Origin: Arthrobacter sp. B2a2-09
Lineage (GTDB): Bacteria; Actinomycetota; Actinomycetes; Actinomycetales; Micrococcaceae
Assembly (NCBI RefSeq): GCF_027587375.1
Contig: NZ_JAMXIC010000031.1
Coordinates: 1-48,673, forward strand
DNA: 48,673 nucleotides
Reading direction: 5' to 3'
Every line of letters begins with the position of its first letter. The stretch's first letter is position 1. Positions 15,466 to 23,494 of the stretch are shown here, piece after piece. The position numbers were made by a program, and so were the translations under genes. A model generated the notes under the pieces. That model worked only from the letters and a program-made list of their open reading frames with translations, ran no database searches and was not told the origin of the DNA.

Positions 15466-17256
15466 ATGCCTGAGACCGCAAACGGCATAGCCGAGGCTTG
15501 GCTGGCGCAGTTCGATGAGGCGCTGCGCAGCAACAACACCGAGGCTGCACTGGAACTGTTCGAGGACGAATCGTATTGGCGCGACTTCGTCTCCTTCACG
15601 TGGAACTTGAAGACCCTCGAGGGCAAGCCCGAGATCATGCGCATGCTGGACACCACGCTCCCGACCGTGCAGCCAAGCAACTGGAAACTCGCCGAAGATG
15701 CCACCGGCGATGCAGCCAACACCGAGGCCTGGGTCGATTTTGAAACTGCACAAGCCCGTGGCCACGCGCATCTTCGCCTGCGTAACGGCAAGTGCTGGAC
15801 ACTGCTCACCACCATGCAGGAACTCAAGGGTTTCGAGGAAAAGAAGGGCTCGAACCGGGAGCAAGGAGTGGCCCACCACATCAGCAAGGGCCGCAAATCC
15901 TGGCTCGAACTCAAGGAGGAGCAGGAAGCGAAGCTGGGCTACGAGGAGCAGCCCAACACTGTCATCATCGGCGGCGGCCAGGGTGGGATCGGCCTTGGAG
16001 CGCGGTTGCGCAGGCTCGGCGTCTCCACCATCATCGTCGAGAAGAACGAGCGCCCGGGCGACTCTTGGCGCAATCGCTATAAGTCGCTGCACCTGCACGA
16101 CCCCGTCTGGTACGACCACCTGCCCTACATGAAGTTCCCGGACGACTGGCCCGTCTTCGCCGCCAAGGACAAGATCGGCGATTGGCTGGAGCACTACACC
16201 CGGATCATGGAGCTGAACTACTGGTCCAAGACCGAGTGCACCAACGCCCGGTGGGACGAGGAGCGCGGCGAGTGGGAAGTCAGCGTAGTGCGCGACGGCG
16301 AACCGGTCATCTTGCGTCCGAAGCAGCTGGTGTTCGCCTTGGGCGTCTCCGGCTACCCGAACGTCCCCGTGTTCGACGGCGCCGAGAGCTTCCTGGGGCG
16401 GCAGTACCATTCCTCCATGCACCCGGGCGGCGGGGACTGGACCGGCAAAAAGGCCGTAGTGATCGGCTCGAACAACTCGGCCCACGATATCTGCGCGGAC
16501 CTCTGGGAACACGGCGCCGACGTCACCATGGTCCAGCGCTCGTCCACGCACATCGCCCGGAGCGAATCCCTGATGGACCTGGCGCTCGGCGATCTCTACT
16601 CGGAAAAGGCACTCGCCAACGGTGTCACCACCGAGAAAGCCGACCTTCTCTTCGCTTCCTTGCCGTACCGGATCCTGCCAGAGGCCCAGATCCCGGTCTA
16701 CCAGCAGATGGCAGAGCGCGACGCCGGGTTCTACTCCCAGCTTGAGGCGGCCGGTTTCGATCTCGACTTTGGAGTGGACGGCTCGGGCCTCTTCCTCAAG
16801 TACTTGCGACGCGGCTCCGGCTACTACATCGACGTCGGCGCGTCCCAACTGATCATTGACGGACGCGTGAAACTCGCGAACGGCCAAGTCAGCAAGATCA
16901 CGGGCAACGCCGTCGTGATGGACAACGGCACAGAACTCGAAGCCGACGTCATCATCTACGCCACCGGCTACGGCTCCATGAACGGCTGGCTCGCCGACCT
17001 CGTCTCGCCCGAGGTGGCGGACGCCGTCGGGAAATGCTGGGGATTCGGTTCCGACACACCCAAGGACCCGGGCCCCTGGGAAGGGGAGCTGCGCAACATG
17101 TGGAAGCCCACCAACGTGCAGAACCTCTGGATCCACGGCGGAAACCTGCACCAAAGCAGGCACTACTCCAACTATCTGGCCCTCCAGCTCAAGGCCCGGG
17201 CGGAAGGCCTGCCGACCCCGGTGTACGAGCTCCAGCCATCGCACCACACACGCTGA
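15466..17256 (+). CDS. NAD(P)/FAD-dependent class B monooxygenase with SnoaL-like N-terminus
   Basis: The 596-residue protein starts with ATG preceded by GAGGAG. Residues 1-125 resemble an NTF2/SnoaL-like domain (EAWLAQFDEALRSNNTEAAL). An FAD-binding GGGQGGIG follows at about 169, a FLGRQYHSSMH segment near 309 close to the Baeyer-Villiger/FMO fingerprint FxGxxxHxxxW, and a second nucleotide-binding GSNNSAHD near 332. It probably oxygenates a carbonyl or heteroatom using NADPH and O2. The downstream dehydrogenase starts 13 bp later, suggesting one operon. The in-frame start at 15355 lacks a ribosome-binding site. Substrate is unknown. Confidence 0.85.
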   Translation: MPETANGIAEAWLAQFDEALRSNNTEAALELFEDESYWRDFVSFTWNLKTLEGKPEIMRMLDTTLPTVQPSNWKLAEDATGDAANTEAWVDFETAQARGHAHLRLRNGKCWTLLTTMQELKGFEEKKGSNREQGVAHHISKGRKSWLELKEEQEAKLGYEEQPNTVIIGGGQGGIGLGARLRRLGVSTIIVEKNERPGDSWRNRYKSLHLHDPVWYDHLPYMKFPDDWPVFAAKDKIGDWLEHYTRIMELNYWSKTECTNARWDEERGEWEVSVVRDGEPVILRPKQLVFALGVSGYPNVPVFDGAESFLGRQYHSSMHPGGGDWTGKKAVVIGSNNSAHDICADLWEHGADVTMVQRSSTHIARSESLMDLALGDLYSEKALANGVTTEKADLLFASLPYRILPEAQIPVYQQMAERDAGFYSQLEAAGFDLDFGVDGSGLFLKYLRRGSGYYIDVGASQLIIDGRVKLANGQVSKITGNAVVMDNGTELEADVIIYATGYGSMNGWLADLVSPEVADAVGKCWGFGSDTPKDPGPWEGELRNMWKPTNVQNLWIHGGNLHQSRHYSNYLALQLKARAEGLPTPVYELQPSHHTR

Positions 17257-17269
17257 AAGGCGGTATTCC

Positions 17270-18325
17270 ATGAAAGCTGCACGATTCCACGGTCAAAAGG
17301 ACCTACGGGTGGAAGACATTCCCGAACCCACCCTCCGGGCCGGCGCGGTAAAAATCGCGATTGCCTGGTGCGGTATCTGCGGAACAGACCTGCACGAATT
17401 CCTGGAAGGCCCGATCTTCATTCCGCACGCGGGACACCCGCACCCGCTGGCAGGCGAGGACTTGCCCGTGACCATGGGGCACGAGTTCTCCGGCACGGTC
17501 GAAGAGTTGGGCGACGGTGTAGTTGGCCTCGCGGTGGGGGACGGGGTCGTGGTGGAACCGTACTTCGTGTGCGATGAGTGTGGCCCGTGCAAGGCCGGGA
17601 ACTACAACCTGTGCACCCGGATGGGATTCATCGGCCTCGCAGGAGGAGGCGGCGGGCTCAGCGAGAAGATCGTCGTGGACGCACGCTGGGTCCACCCCGT
17701 GGGCGACATCCCGCTGGACGAAGCCGCACTCATCGAACCTTTGTCGGTGGCCTATCACGCCGTCTCGCGAGCGGACCTCACGGCGGGTGCGGTGGCCGTC
17801 GTCGGGGGTGCCGGACCCATCGGACTGCTCACCGCAGCGGTCCTGAAGGGACTCGACGTCACCACGATCGTCACGGAACTCTCCGCCGCCCGGAAGGACA
17901 AAGCGCTGTCCTCGGGCGTTGCCGACTATCTTATTGATCCGGGCGAAGAGGACGTCAAAGCGCGGGTACTGGAACTGACGGACGGGGCCGGTGCGGACGC
18001 CGCCTTCGAATGTGCGGGCGTTAACGCCGTGCTGGATACGATGCTGGATGTCGTGAGGCCTGCCGGGGTGGTGGTCAACGTGTCCATCTGGGGCAGGCCG
18101 GCCACTGTGGATATGCAGAAGATCGTGCTCAAGGAGATCGACCTTCGGGGAACCATCGCCTACCGCGGAGATCATGCCGCCGCGATCCAACTCGTGCAAG
18201 ATGGCAAGGTGGACCTCAAGCCGTTCATCACGGGACGCATCGCGCTGGAAGACCTGGTGGACAAGGGCTTCGACACACTGATCAACCACAACGACACCGC
18301 TGTGAAGATCATCGTGCACCCCTAG
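17270..18325 (+). CDS. 2,3-butanediol dehydrogenase-like zinc alcohol dehydrogenase
   Basis: The 351-residue medium-chain dehydrogenase has catalytic-zinc ligands Cys37 (CGICGTDLHE), His71 and Glu72 (GHEFSG), structural-zinc cysteines 101, 104, 107 and 115, and a Rossmann motif GGAGPIG near 180. The region FLEGPIFIP followed by HPHPL is characteristic of (R,R)-butanediol dehydrogenases, which interconvert acetoin and 2,3-butanediol. The AcoR-like regulator upstream fits this, although the neighbouring monooxygenase means another secondary alcohol or ketone is possible. A GC-rich inverted repeat follows. Confidence 0.85.
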   Translation: MKAARFHGQKDLRVEDIPEPTLRAGAVKIAIAWCGICGTDLHEFLEGPIFIPHAGHPHPLAGEDLPVTMGHEFSGTVEELGDGVVGLAVGDGVVVEPYFVCDECGPCKAGNYNLCTRMGFIGLAGGGGGLSEKIVVDARWVHPVGDIPLDEAALIEPLSVAYHAVSRADLTAGAVAVVGGAGPIGLLTAAVLKGLDVTTIVTELSAARKDKALSSGVADYLIDPGEEDVKARVLELTDGAGADAAFECAGVNAVLDTMLDVVRPAGVVVNVSIWGRPATVDMQKIVLKEIDLRGTIAYRGDHAAAIQLVQDGKVDLKPFITGRIALEDLVDKGFDTLINHNDTAVKIIVHP

Positions 18326-18338
18326 TTTCCGCAGCGTT

Positions 18339-18384
18339 CGACGGCGGCACCTGCCTTTCTGCGGAAGGCAGGGCACCGCCGTCG
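18339..18384 (+). terminator. GC-rich hairpin after the dehydrogenase gene
   Basis: Arms CGACGGCGG...CTGCCTT and the complementary AAGGCAG...CCGCCGTCG pair across a short loop, with a small internal bulge. It lies 14 bp after the stop codon and shares its CGACGGCGG core with the hairpins at 19556 and 40947. Confidence 0.65.
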
Positions 18385-18471
18385 TCGTGTGATCCCCGTC
18401 TCAACAGGAATAGTTGCAGGCGCGCGGCAGTTGCCGCCACTGGACCTGTTCCCGTTTGAAAGGCACTGCCC

Positions 18472-19542
18472 ATGTTGTTTTCCCCTTTGACTCTCGGCGA
18501 GATTGAACTTGCCAACCGCTTGGTCATGGCGCCGTTGACCCGCCTCCGTTCGGGCGTCGAAGGCGTTCCCGGCCCGCTGGTCGCGGAACACTACCGGCAG
18601 CGTGCTTCCCTCGGGCTGATCGTCAGTGAGGGCACCTACCCCACGCCTGCAGGGCAGTCCTACCAGGGGCAGCCCGGCCTCGTCACGGAGGAACAGATCG
18701 CGGGCTGGAAGAAGGTGACGGATGCAGTCCATGCCGAGGGTGGCCGGATTTTCGCCCAGGTCATGCACGGCGGCCGCGTTTCCCACTCGGACATCACCGG
18801 CGGTCACGAGATCGTGGCACCCAGTGCCGTGGCCATCGACGGCGACGTCCGCACCCCGAACGGCAAGAAGCCGTACCCGGTGCCCCGCGAACTAAGCACT
18901 GATGAACTTCCCTCGGTGATCCAGGAAATCGTCACGGCATCCCGGAACGCCGTCGAGGCAGGATTCGACGGCGTTGAACTCCACTCGGCGAATGGCTACC
19001 TGCTGCACGAATTCCTGGCTCCCAACACCAACGTCCGCACTGACAGCTACGGCGGCTCGCCGGAAAACCGTGCACGCTTCGTGATCGAGACCGTCAACGC
19101 GGTGGTTGAAGCCTTGGGCGCCAACCGGGTCGGCATCCGGATTTCCCCGGAGCACTCGGTCCAGGGGATCGCCGAGACCGACCCCGCCGATGTCCGCGCC
19201 ACCTATGAAGTCCTGGTGGACACCATCGCCTCGCTCAACCTCGCCTACCTCAGCATCCTCCACCACGATCCCAAGGGTGAACTCGTGCAGGACCTGCGCG
19301 AGCGTTTCAACGGCACATTCCTGGTGAACACCGGCTTCGGCGAAGTGACCACACGGGATGAAGCCCTGGCACTCGTGGCCAACGGTCACGCCGACGCCGT
19401 GGTGGTTGGCCGCCCAGCCATCGCCAACCCGGACCTTGCGCGCCGGTGGCGTGAGGGCCTCCCGCTCAACGAGCCGGATCCGTCCACGTTCTACGGCGAA
19501 GGCGCAAAGGGATACACCGACTACCCGTTCTACGCCAACTAG
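18472..19542 (+). CDS. Old Yellow Enzyme family ene-reductase
   Basis: The 356-residue FMN-binding TIM-barrel protein begins with LFSPLTLGEIELANRLVMAPLTR, the usual OYE N-terminus. The substrate-binding pair His171/Asn174 and the proton-donor Tyr176 lie in ELHSANGYLLHEFL. The phosphate-binding end of the barrel is visible in LVNTGF and DAVVVGRPAIANPDL. It reduces activated alkenes, and some relatives reduce nitro compounds or N-ethylmaleimide, with NADPH. It stands alone between two hairpins, so it is probably a single-gene unit. Confidence 0.93.
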   Translation: MLFSPLTLGEIELANRLVMAPLTRLRSGVEGVPGPLVAEHYRQRASLGLIVSEGTYPTPAGQSYQGQPGLVTEEQIAGWKKVTDAVHAEGGRIFAQVMHGGRVSHSDITGGHEIVAPSAVAIDGDVRTPNGKKPYPVPRELSTDELPSVIQEIVTASRNAVEAGFDGVELHSANGYLLHEFLAPNTNVRTDSYGGSPENRARFVIETVNAVVEALGANRVGIRISPEHSVQGIAETDPADVRATYEVLVDTIASLNLAYLSILHHDPKGELVQDLRERFNGTFLVNTGFGEVTTRDEALALVANGHADAVVVGRPAIANPDLARRWREGLPLNEPDPSTFYGEGAKGYTDYPFYAN

Positions 19543-19555
19543 AACACCCGAACCC

Positions 19556-19588
19556 CGACGGCGGCACCTGCGAAAGGTGCCGCCGTCG
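19556..19588 (+). terminator. Rho-independent-like terminator after the ene-reductase gene
   Basis: Perfect 14-bp arms (CGACGGCGGCACCT and its complement) with a 5-nt loop lie 13 bp after the stop codon and are followed by CGGTTT. Confidence 0.75.
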
Positions 19589-19680
19589 CGGTTTAAGGCC
19601 CCTCGGCTGCCGTCCTGCCGGATTTCGCGCGAGGCTCCAGTGCTTGTCCAGAGCGTCCGAAGCCGCCACAAAGAGACCAT

Positions 19681-19690
19681 TCCTATAGGA
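19681..19690. promoter_or_regulatory. GntR operator copy 1 (TCCTATAGGA)
   Basis: A perfect 10-bp palindrome ends 7 bp before the ATG of the GntR-type regulator gene. The identical sequence occurs at 22434-22443 in front of the catabolic operon. The position suits autoregulation. Confidence 0.65.
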
Positions 19691-19697
19691 TTTGTCT

Positions 19698-20396
19698 ATG
19701 AAACTCGCTTCCTCACGGGACCGCGCCCCGGGCCGACCCGTCAGCCGCCAGGTTCTCGCCGACCATGTCTACGAGGAACTTCTTGCGTGGCTCATGGACG
19801 GCCGGCTCGAACCAGGAGCCGCGGTCAGCATCGACGGCACGGCACGGGAATTGGACGTTTCCCCGACTCCTGTGCGGGAGGCGCTGGCGAGGCTGGAGCA
19901 CACAGGCATGGTCCGACGAGTTGCCCTTAAGGGCTACAGGGTGGCCCCGGTTTTCACGCGCGAGGATTTTGCCGAACTCATGGAGGCCCGGCTCGCGATT
20001 GAGCCAGTGAATGCCCGCTTGGCGTGCCGCCGGCTCACTCCCGAGGGCTTGGCGGATCTGCGCGGGGCCGTGAAGGACCTGGAGACGGCTCCTAGAGGCC
20101 CGTCGTTCGTGGAATTCCGGGACTATCTCGAGGCCGATGAGCGCTTCCATAAGCTGATCGCCGAGCAGTCCGGCAACCAATTCATGCTTGCCGCCTACAA
20201 CGCGCTGGGCGGCCAGGTCCAGCGGTTCCGGCTGTTCGGGGGAGTGGGCATCACCGACGCCGAACAGGCTATTGCTGAACACCAAGCCGTGTTCGAGGCG
20301 CTGGCGAGCGGTGACCCGGAACAGGCCGCAGCCGCCATGGCCGACCACGTGCACAAGGTCCGGGCCCGGGCTATTGCCGACGCGCCCGCTGACTAG
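19698..20396 (+). CDS. GntR/FadR-family (FCD) transcriptional regulator
   Basis: The 232-residue protein has an N-terminal winged-helix domain (about 10-80) with the GntR signature SPTPVREALARLEHTGMVRR and a C-terminal all-helical FCD ligand domain. The FCD metal-site residues appear as the Asp/His in EADERFHKLIAEQSGN and later EHQAVFEAL and MADHVHKVR. It probably represses the tetrulose-type operon starting at 22471 and its own gene, because both carry TCCTATAGGA. I chose ATG 19698; TTG two codons earlier overlaps the operator. No clear ribosome-binding site precedes it, so the mRNA may be leaderless. The inducer is likely a pathway acid or sugar phosphate. Confidence 0.88.
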   Translation: MKLASSRDRAPGRPVSRQVLADHVYEELLAWLMDGRLEPGAAVSIDGTARELDVSPTPVREALARLEHTGMVRRVALKGYRVAPVFTREDFAELMEARLAIEPVNARLACRRLTPEGLADLRGAVKDLETAPRGPSFVEFRDYLEADERFHKLIAEQSGNQFMLAAYNALGGQVQRFRLFGGVGITDAEQAIAEHQAVFEALASGDPEQAAAAMADHVHKVRARAIADAPAD

Positions 20397-20547
20397 CTAA
20401 CCGCCATCTGGCGCCCGACGGCTCGGGAGGAACAAAACCAAGGGCAAAGTAGTCGCCCCTGGGAGGTTCGCAGTGCCGCCTCCGGGTTTAAGGTTTTTAG
20501 TGAAGTAACAATCCCGAAGCGGCCCCGGCCGGGAAGGGGTGGTTGTG

Positions 20548-22284
20548 ATGGCAACGAAGACCCAGATCGTCAGGGGCAATCGCCAGGCCCGCATCGAGCA
20601 CGCGATTGCCAGCCCGCACTACAAGTGGACAGTCCTGATCAACGCCACGCTGGGTGTGCTGATGGCGACCATCAATTCCTCCATCATGCTGATCGCCCTG
20701 CCCGATATTTTCCGTGGCATCCAGGTCGACCCGCTGACTCCCGGCAACACCAGCTTGCTGCTGTGGCTGGTCATGGGCTACATGGTGGTCACGGCGGTGC
20801 TGGTGGTTACCTTTGGCCGGCTGGGCGACATGTACGGCAGGGTGAAAATGTACAACGCCGGCTTCGCCATCTTCACCGTGATCTCCGTGCTGCTGTCCCT
20901 GACGTGGCTCTCCGGCACCTCGGGCGTCCTTTGGCTGATCATCATGCGCGTCCTGCAGGGCGTCGGCGGCGCCATGCTGATGGCCAACTCCACGGCCATC
21001 ATCACCGACGTCTTCGAGGTCGACCAGCGCGGCCTGGCATTGGGCCTGAACCAGGTGGCCAGCATCGCAGGGGCCTTCCTGGGCCTCATCATCGGCGGGC
21101 TGCTGGGTCCGCTGGACTGGCGGTTGGTGTTCCTTGTCTCCGTGCCAGTGGGGCTGGCGGGCACCGTCTGGGCTTACCGGAGCCTGCATGACACGGGGAT
21201 CCGGCAGCCGGCCAAACTGGACTGGTGGGGCAACGCAACCTTCGCGGTGGGGCTGGTCGCCGTGCTGGTAGGCATCACCTATGGCATCCAGCCGTATGGC
21301 GGCAACACCATGGGCTGGACCAACCCATGGGTGCTTACCGCGCTGATAGGGGGCGCCGCGGTGCTGGTGGTGTTCTGCTGGGTGGAGATGCGGGTGGAGG
21401 AGCCCATGTTCCATGTGGCACTGTTCCGCATCCGTGCCTTCACCGCCGGAAACCTAGCCTCCCTGATGTCCGGCATCGGCCGGGGCGGCCTGATGTTCCT
21501 CCTGATCATCTGGCTGCAAGGGATCTGGCTGCCCCAGCACGGTTACAGCTTTGAAACCACGCCGCTCTGGGCCGGGATCTACATGCTGCCCCTTACCGCG
21601 GGGTTCCTGATCGCAGGCCCGCTTTCGGGCTGGCTATCCGACCGGCACGGGGCCAGACTGCTGGCCACCTTGGGCATGGTGGTGGCAGCGGCCAGCTTCC
21701 TGTGGCTGCTGGTGCTGCCAGTGAACTTCACCTACTTGCCCTTCTCGCTGGCATTGTTGGTCAACGGCCTGGGCATGGGGCTGTTCGCCGCACCCAACCG
21801 GGCCGGCATCATGAACGCGCTGCCGCCCAACCGCCGCGGCGTGGGCGCGGGCATGAGCACCACCTTCCAAAACTCGGCCATGGTGCTCTCCATCGGTATC
21901 TTCTTTTCGCTCATGATCACCGGGCTGGCCAGGACGCTGCCGCAGACACTGACTTCAGGCCTGACGGCGCACGGAGTGGCGGCCGCGGACGCCGCCAAGG
22001 TCGCCCAATTGCCCCCGGTGTCTGTGCTGTTCTCCTCCCTGTTGGGCTACAACCCCGTGCAGACCCTGCTCGGGCCCAAGGTGCTGGGCGCCCTCCCTGC
22101 CAAGGACGCGGCCTTCCTCACCGGCCGCTCCTTCTTCCCGAGCCTGATTTCCGGGCCGTTCGCCGAAGGGTTGGCCGTGGCGTTCGCCTTTGCCATTGCC
22201 GCGTGTCTGGTGGCCGCCTTTGCTTCGGCCCTGCGCGGCGGAAAGTATGAGTTCACAGAACTTCCGGGCAGGCACGAGGTTTAG
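20548..22284 (+). CDS. MFS multidrug exporter, DHA2 (14-TM) family
   Basis: The 578-residue protein has about 14 membrane segments and the EmrB/QacA-type layout. Motif A appears as FGRLGDMYGRVKM near residue 93, motif C-like glycine-rich sequence in NQVASIAGAFLGLIIGGLLGP near 170, and a second GPLSGWLSDRHGARLL later. It probably exports toxic compounds by proton antiport. The ATG at 20548 is preceded by GAAGGGG; GTG at 20539 is an alternative. It sits between the GntR regulator and the catabolic operon but lacks the TCCTATAGGA site, so it may not belong to the regulon. Confidence 0.85.
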   Translation: MATKTQIVRGNRQARIEHAIASPHYKWTVLINATLGVLMATINSSIMLIALPDIFRGIQVDPLTPGNTSLLLWLVMGYMVVTAVLVVTFGRLGDMYGRVKMYNAGFAIFTVISVLLSLTWLSGTSGVLWLIIMRVLQGVGGAMLMANSTAIITDVFEVDQRGLALGLNQVASIAGAFLGLIIGGLLGPLDWRLVFLVSVPVGLAGTVWAYRSLHDTGIRQPAKLDWWGNATFAVGLVAVLVGITYGIQPYGGNTMGWTNPWVLTALIGGAAVLVVFCWVEMRVEEPMFHVALFRIRAFTAGNLASLMSGIGRGGLMFLLIIWLQGIWLPQHGYSFETTPLWAGIYMLPLTAGFLIAGPLSGWLSDRHGARLLATLGMVVAAASFLWLLVLPVNFTYLPFSLALLVNGLGMGLFAAPNRAGIMNALPPNRRGVGAGMSTTFQNSAMVLSIGIFFSLMITGLARTLPQTLTSGLTAHGVAAADAAKVAQLPPVSVLFSSLLGYNPVQTLLGPKVLGALPAKDAAFLTGRSFFPSLISGPFAEGLAVAFAFAIAACLVAAFASALRGGKYEFTELPGRHEV

Positions 22285-22316
22285 GGTCGCCCCGTCACTC
22301 AATCTTGCGCCAGATC

Positions 22317-22350
22317 CGTGACTCACTTCACAAACATATGTATGACATAT
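22317..22350. promoter_or_regulatory. CRP-like site and second palindrome upstream of catabolic operon
   Basis: GTGA-CTCACT-TCACA (22318-22332) resembles a CRP/GlxR site. Immediately after it, ATATGT-ATG-ACATAT (22336-22350) is an inverted repeat. They lie 60-90 bp upstream of the TTGACA box and may give catabolite control or activation. Confidence 0.35.
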
Positions 22351-22408
22351 AGGATCTTCGATGACGCGGGAAAGTCGGGGCCAGCCTGCGGAAGTCCAAA
22401 TAAATATG

Positions 22409-22443
22409 TTGACAGCCTTGCTTAGATAGTAAATCCTATAGGA
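22409..22443 (+). promoter_or_regulatory. Promoter with GntR operator copy 2
   Basis: A consensus -35 TTGACA (22409-22414) is followed at about -10 distance by AATCCTATAGGAAA, which contains the palindrome TCCTATAGGA (22434-22443). The operator therefore covers the -10 region or the start site, as expected for repression. The operon's first ATG is 27 bp further on, with AAGGAG before it. Confidence 0.65.
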
Positions 22444-22470
22444 AACAGGATTCCACGAAGGAGTGAAACT

Positions 22471-23490
22471 ATGGCTTACACCGCCGAAACCTGGCCCATC
22501 ACCGCGGCCCTGCTGCAGTTCCCCGGCACAGACGCCACGGGACAGCACATCAACGACGCCGATGCTTCCGCTTGGGCCGAGGTACTGCAGGAAGTCAAAG
22601 ACGCAGGCTTTGCCAACGCCGACCTCACGGACAGCTGGGTCCGCCCTGGTGACCTCAGCAAGGAACGCCTCGCCGAGTTCAAACAGACCGCTGAGCACGT
22701 TGGCATTGGCATCCCGGTCATCTCGGCCATCCGCCGCAGCATCATTCACACCCGTGACTGGGCCGAGAACCTGGCGTACAGCCACCGAACCATCGACGCC
22801 GCAGCCGAATTGGGCTGCGAGGTTGTCTCCTTCGGACTCCATCAGGCCATCACCGCCGAGCAGCAAAAGCAGCTGTGGTTCTGGACGGTGGAGGGCTACA
22901 AAGACCCGGTGGGGGACAAGGAAGCCTGGGGCAACGCCGTCGCACGCTTGCGGGAACTCGGTGAGCACGCCGCGGAAGTCGGTATTCTCCTGTCCCTCGA
23001 AATGTACGAGGACACTTACCTCGGCACCGCCGATTCCTCGGTCCAGCTGGTCCAGGACATTGGGCTGGACAACGTGGGCCTCAACCCGGACATCGGTAAC
23101 CTGATCCGCCTCCACCGTCCCATCGAGGACTGGCGCGAGATGGTGGCCAAGACGCTGCCGTACTCGAACTACTGGCACATGAAGAACTACATCCGCGACG
23201 AAGACGTGGCTCGCAACAGCTACATCACCATGCCTGCACCTATGGAGAGCGGCCTCATCAATTACCGCGAAGCCTTCAAACTCGCGCTGTCGGTAGGCTT
23301 CCAGGGCATCCTGTGCACCGAGCACTACGGCGGAGACGGGCTCAGCGTCACGGCGAGCAACCAGGAATACCTCCGGCGACAGGTCCTTCCAAAGACCGAG
23401 AACTACACCCTGGGACAGAGCCAGGTTGCCCAGGGTCGGCAGCAGCCTTCCAGCCGGACCGAGCACGCCTCCCAGCTGGCTGGCGTCTAG
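22471..23490 (+). CDS. Xylose-isomerase-like TIM-barrel protein (sugar isomerase/decarboxylase-like)
   Basis: The 339-residue protein belongs to the AP-endonuclease-2/xylose-isomerase-like TIM-barrel family. The four expected metal ligands appear in order: Glu in LSLEMYEDT, Asp in GLNPDIGNLI, His in YWHMKNY and Glu in ILCTEHYGG. Family members are isomerases, epimerases and, in apionate degradation, a 3-oxo acid decarboxylase. Here it is the first gene of an operon with a DAK kinase 4 bp downstream. A role in forming a tetrulose, for example by decarboxylating a 3-oxo sugar acid, is my inference. The last 25 or so residues are polar and probably disordered. Confidence 0.75.
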   Translation: MAYTAETWPITAALLQFPGTDATGQHINDADASAWAEVLQEVKDAGFANADLTDSWVRPGDLSKERLAEFKQTAEHVGIGIPVISAIRRSIIHTRDWAENLAYSHRTIDAAAELGCEVVSFGLHQAITAEQQKQLWFWTVEGYKDPVGDKEAWGNAVARLRELGEHAAEVGILLSLEMYEDTYLGTADSSVQLVQDIGLDNVGLNPDIGNLIRLHRPIEDWREMVAKTLPYSNYWHMKNYIRDEDVARNSYITMPAPMESGLINYREAFKLALSVGFQGILCTEHYGGDGLSVTASNQEYLRRQVLPKTENYTLGQSQVAQGRQQPSSRTEHASQLAGV

Positions 23491-23494
23491 GACC

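Noticed and set aside
15445..17271. Long minus-strand open frame of 608 codons
   Set aside because: It is a shadow of the monooxygenase gene; the reading has no recognisable motif and starts inside the opposite gene.
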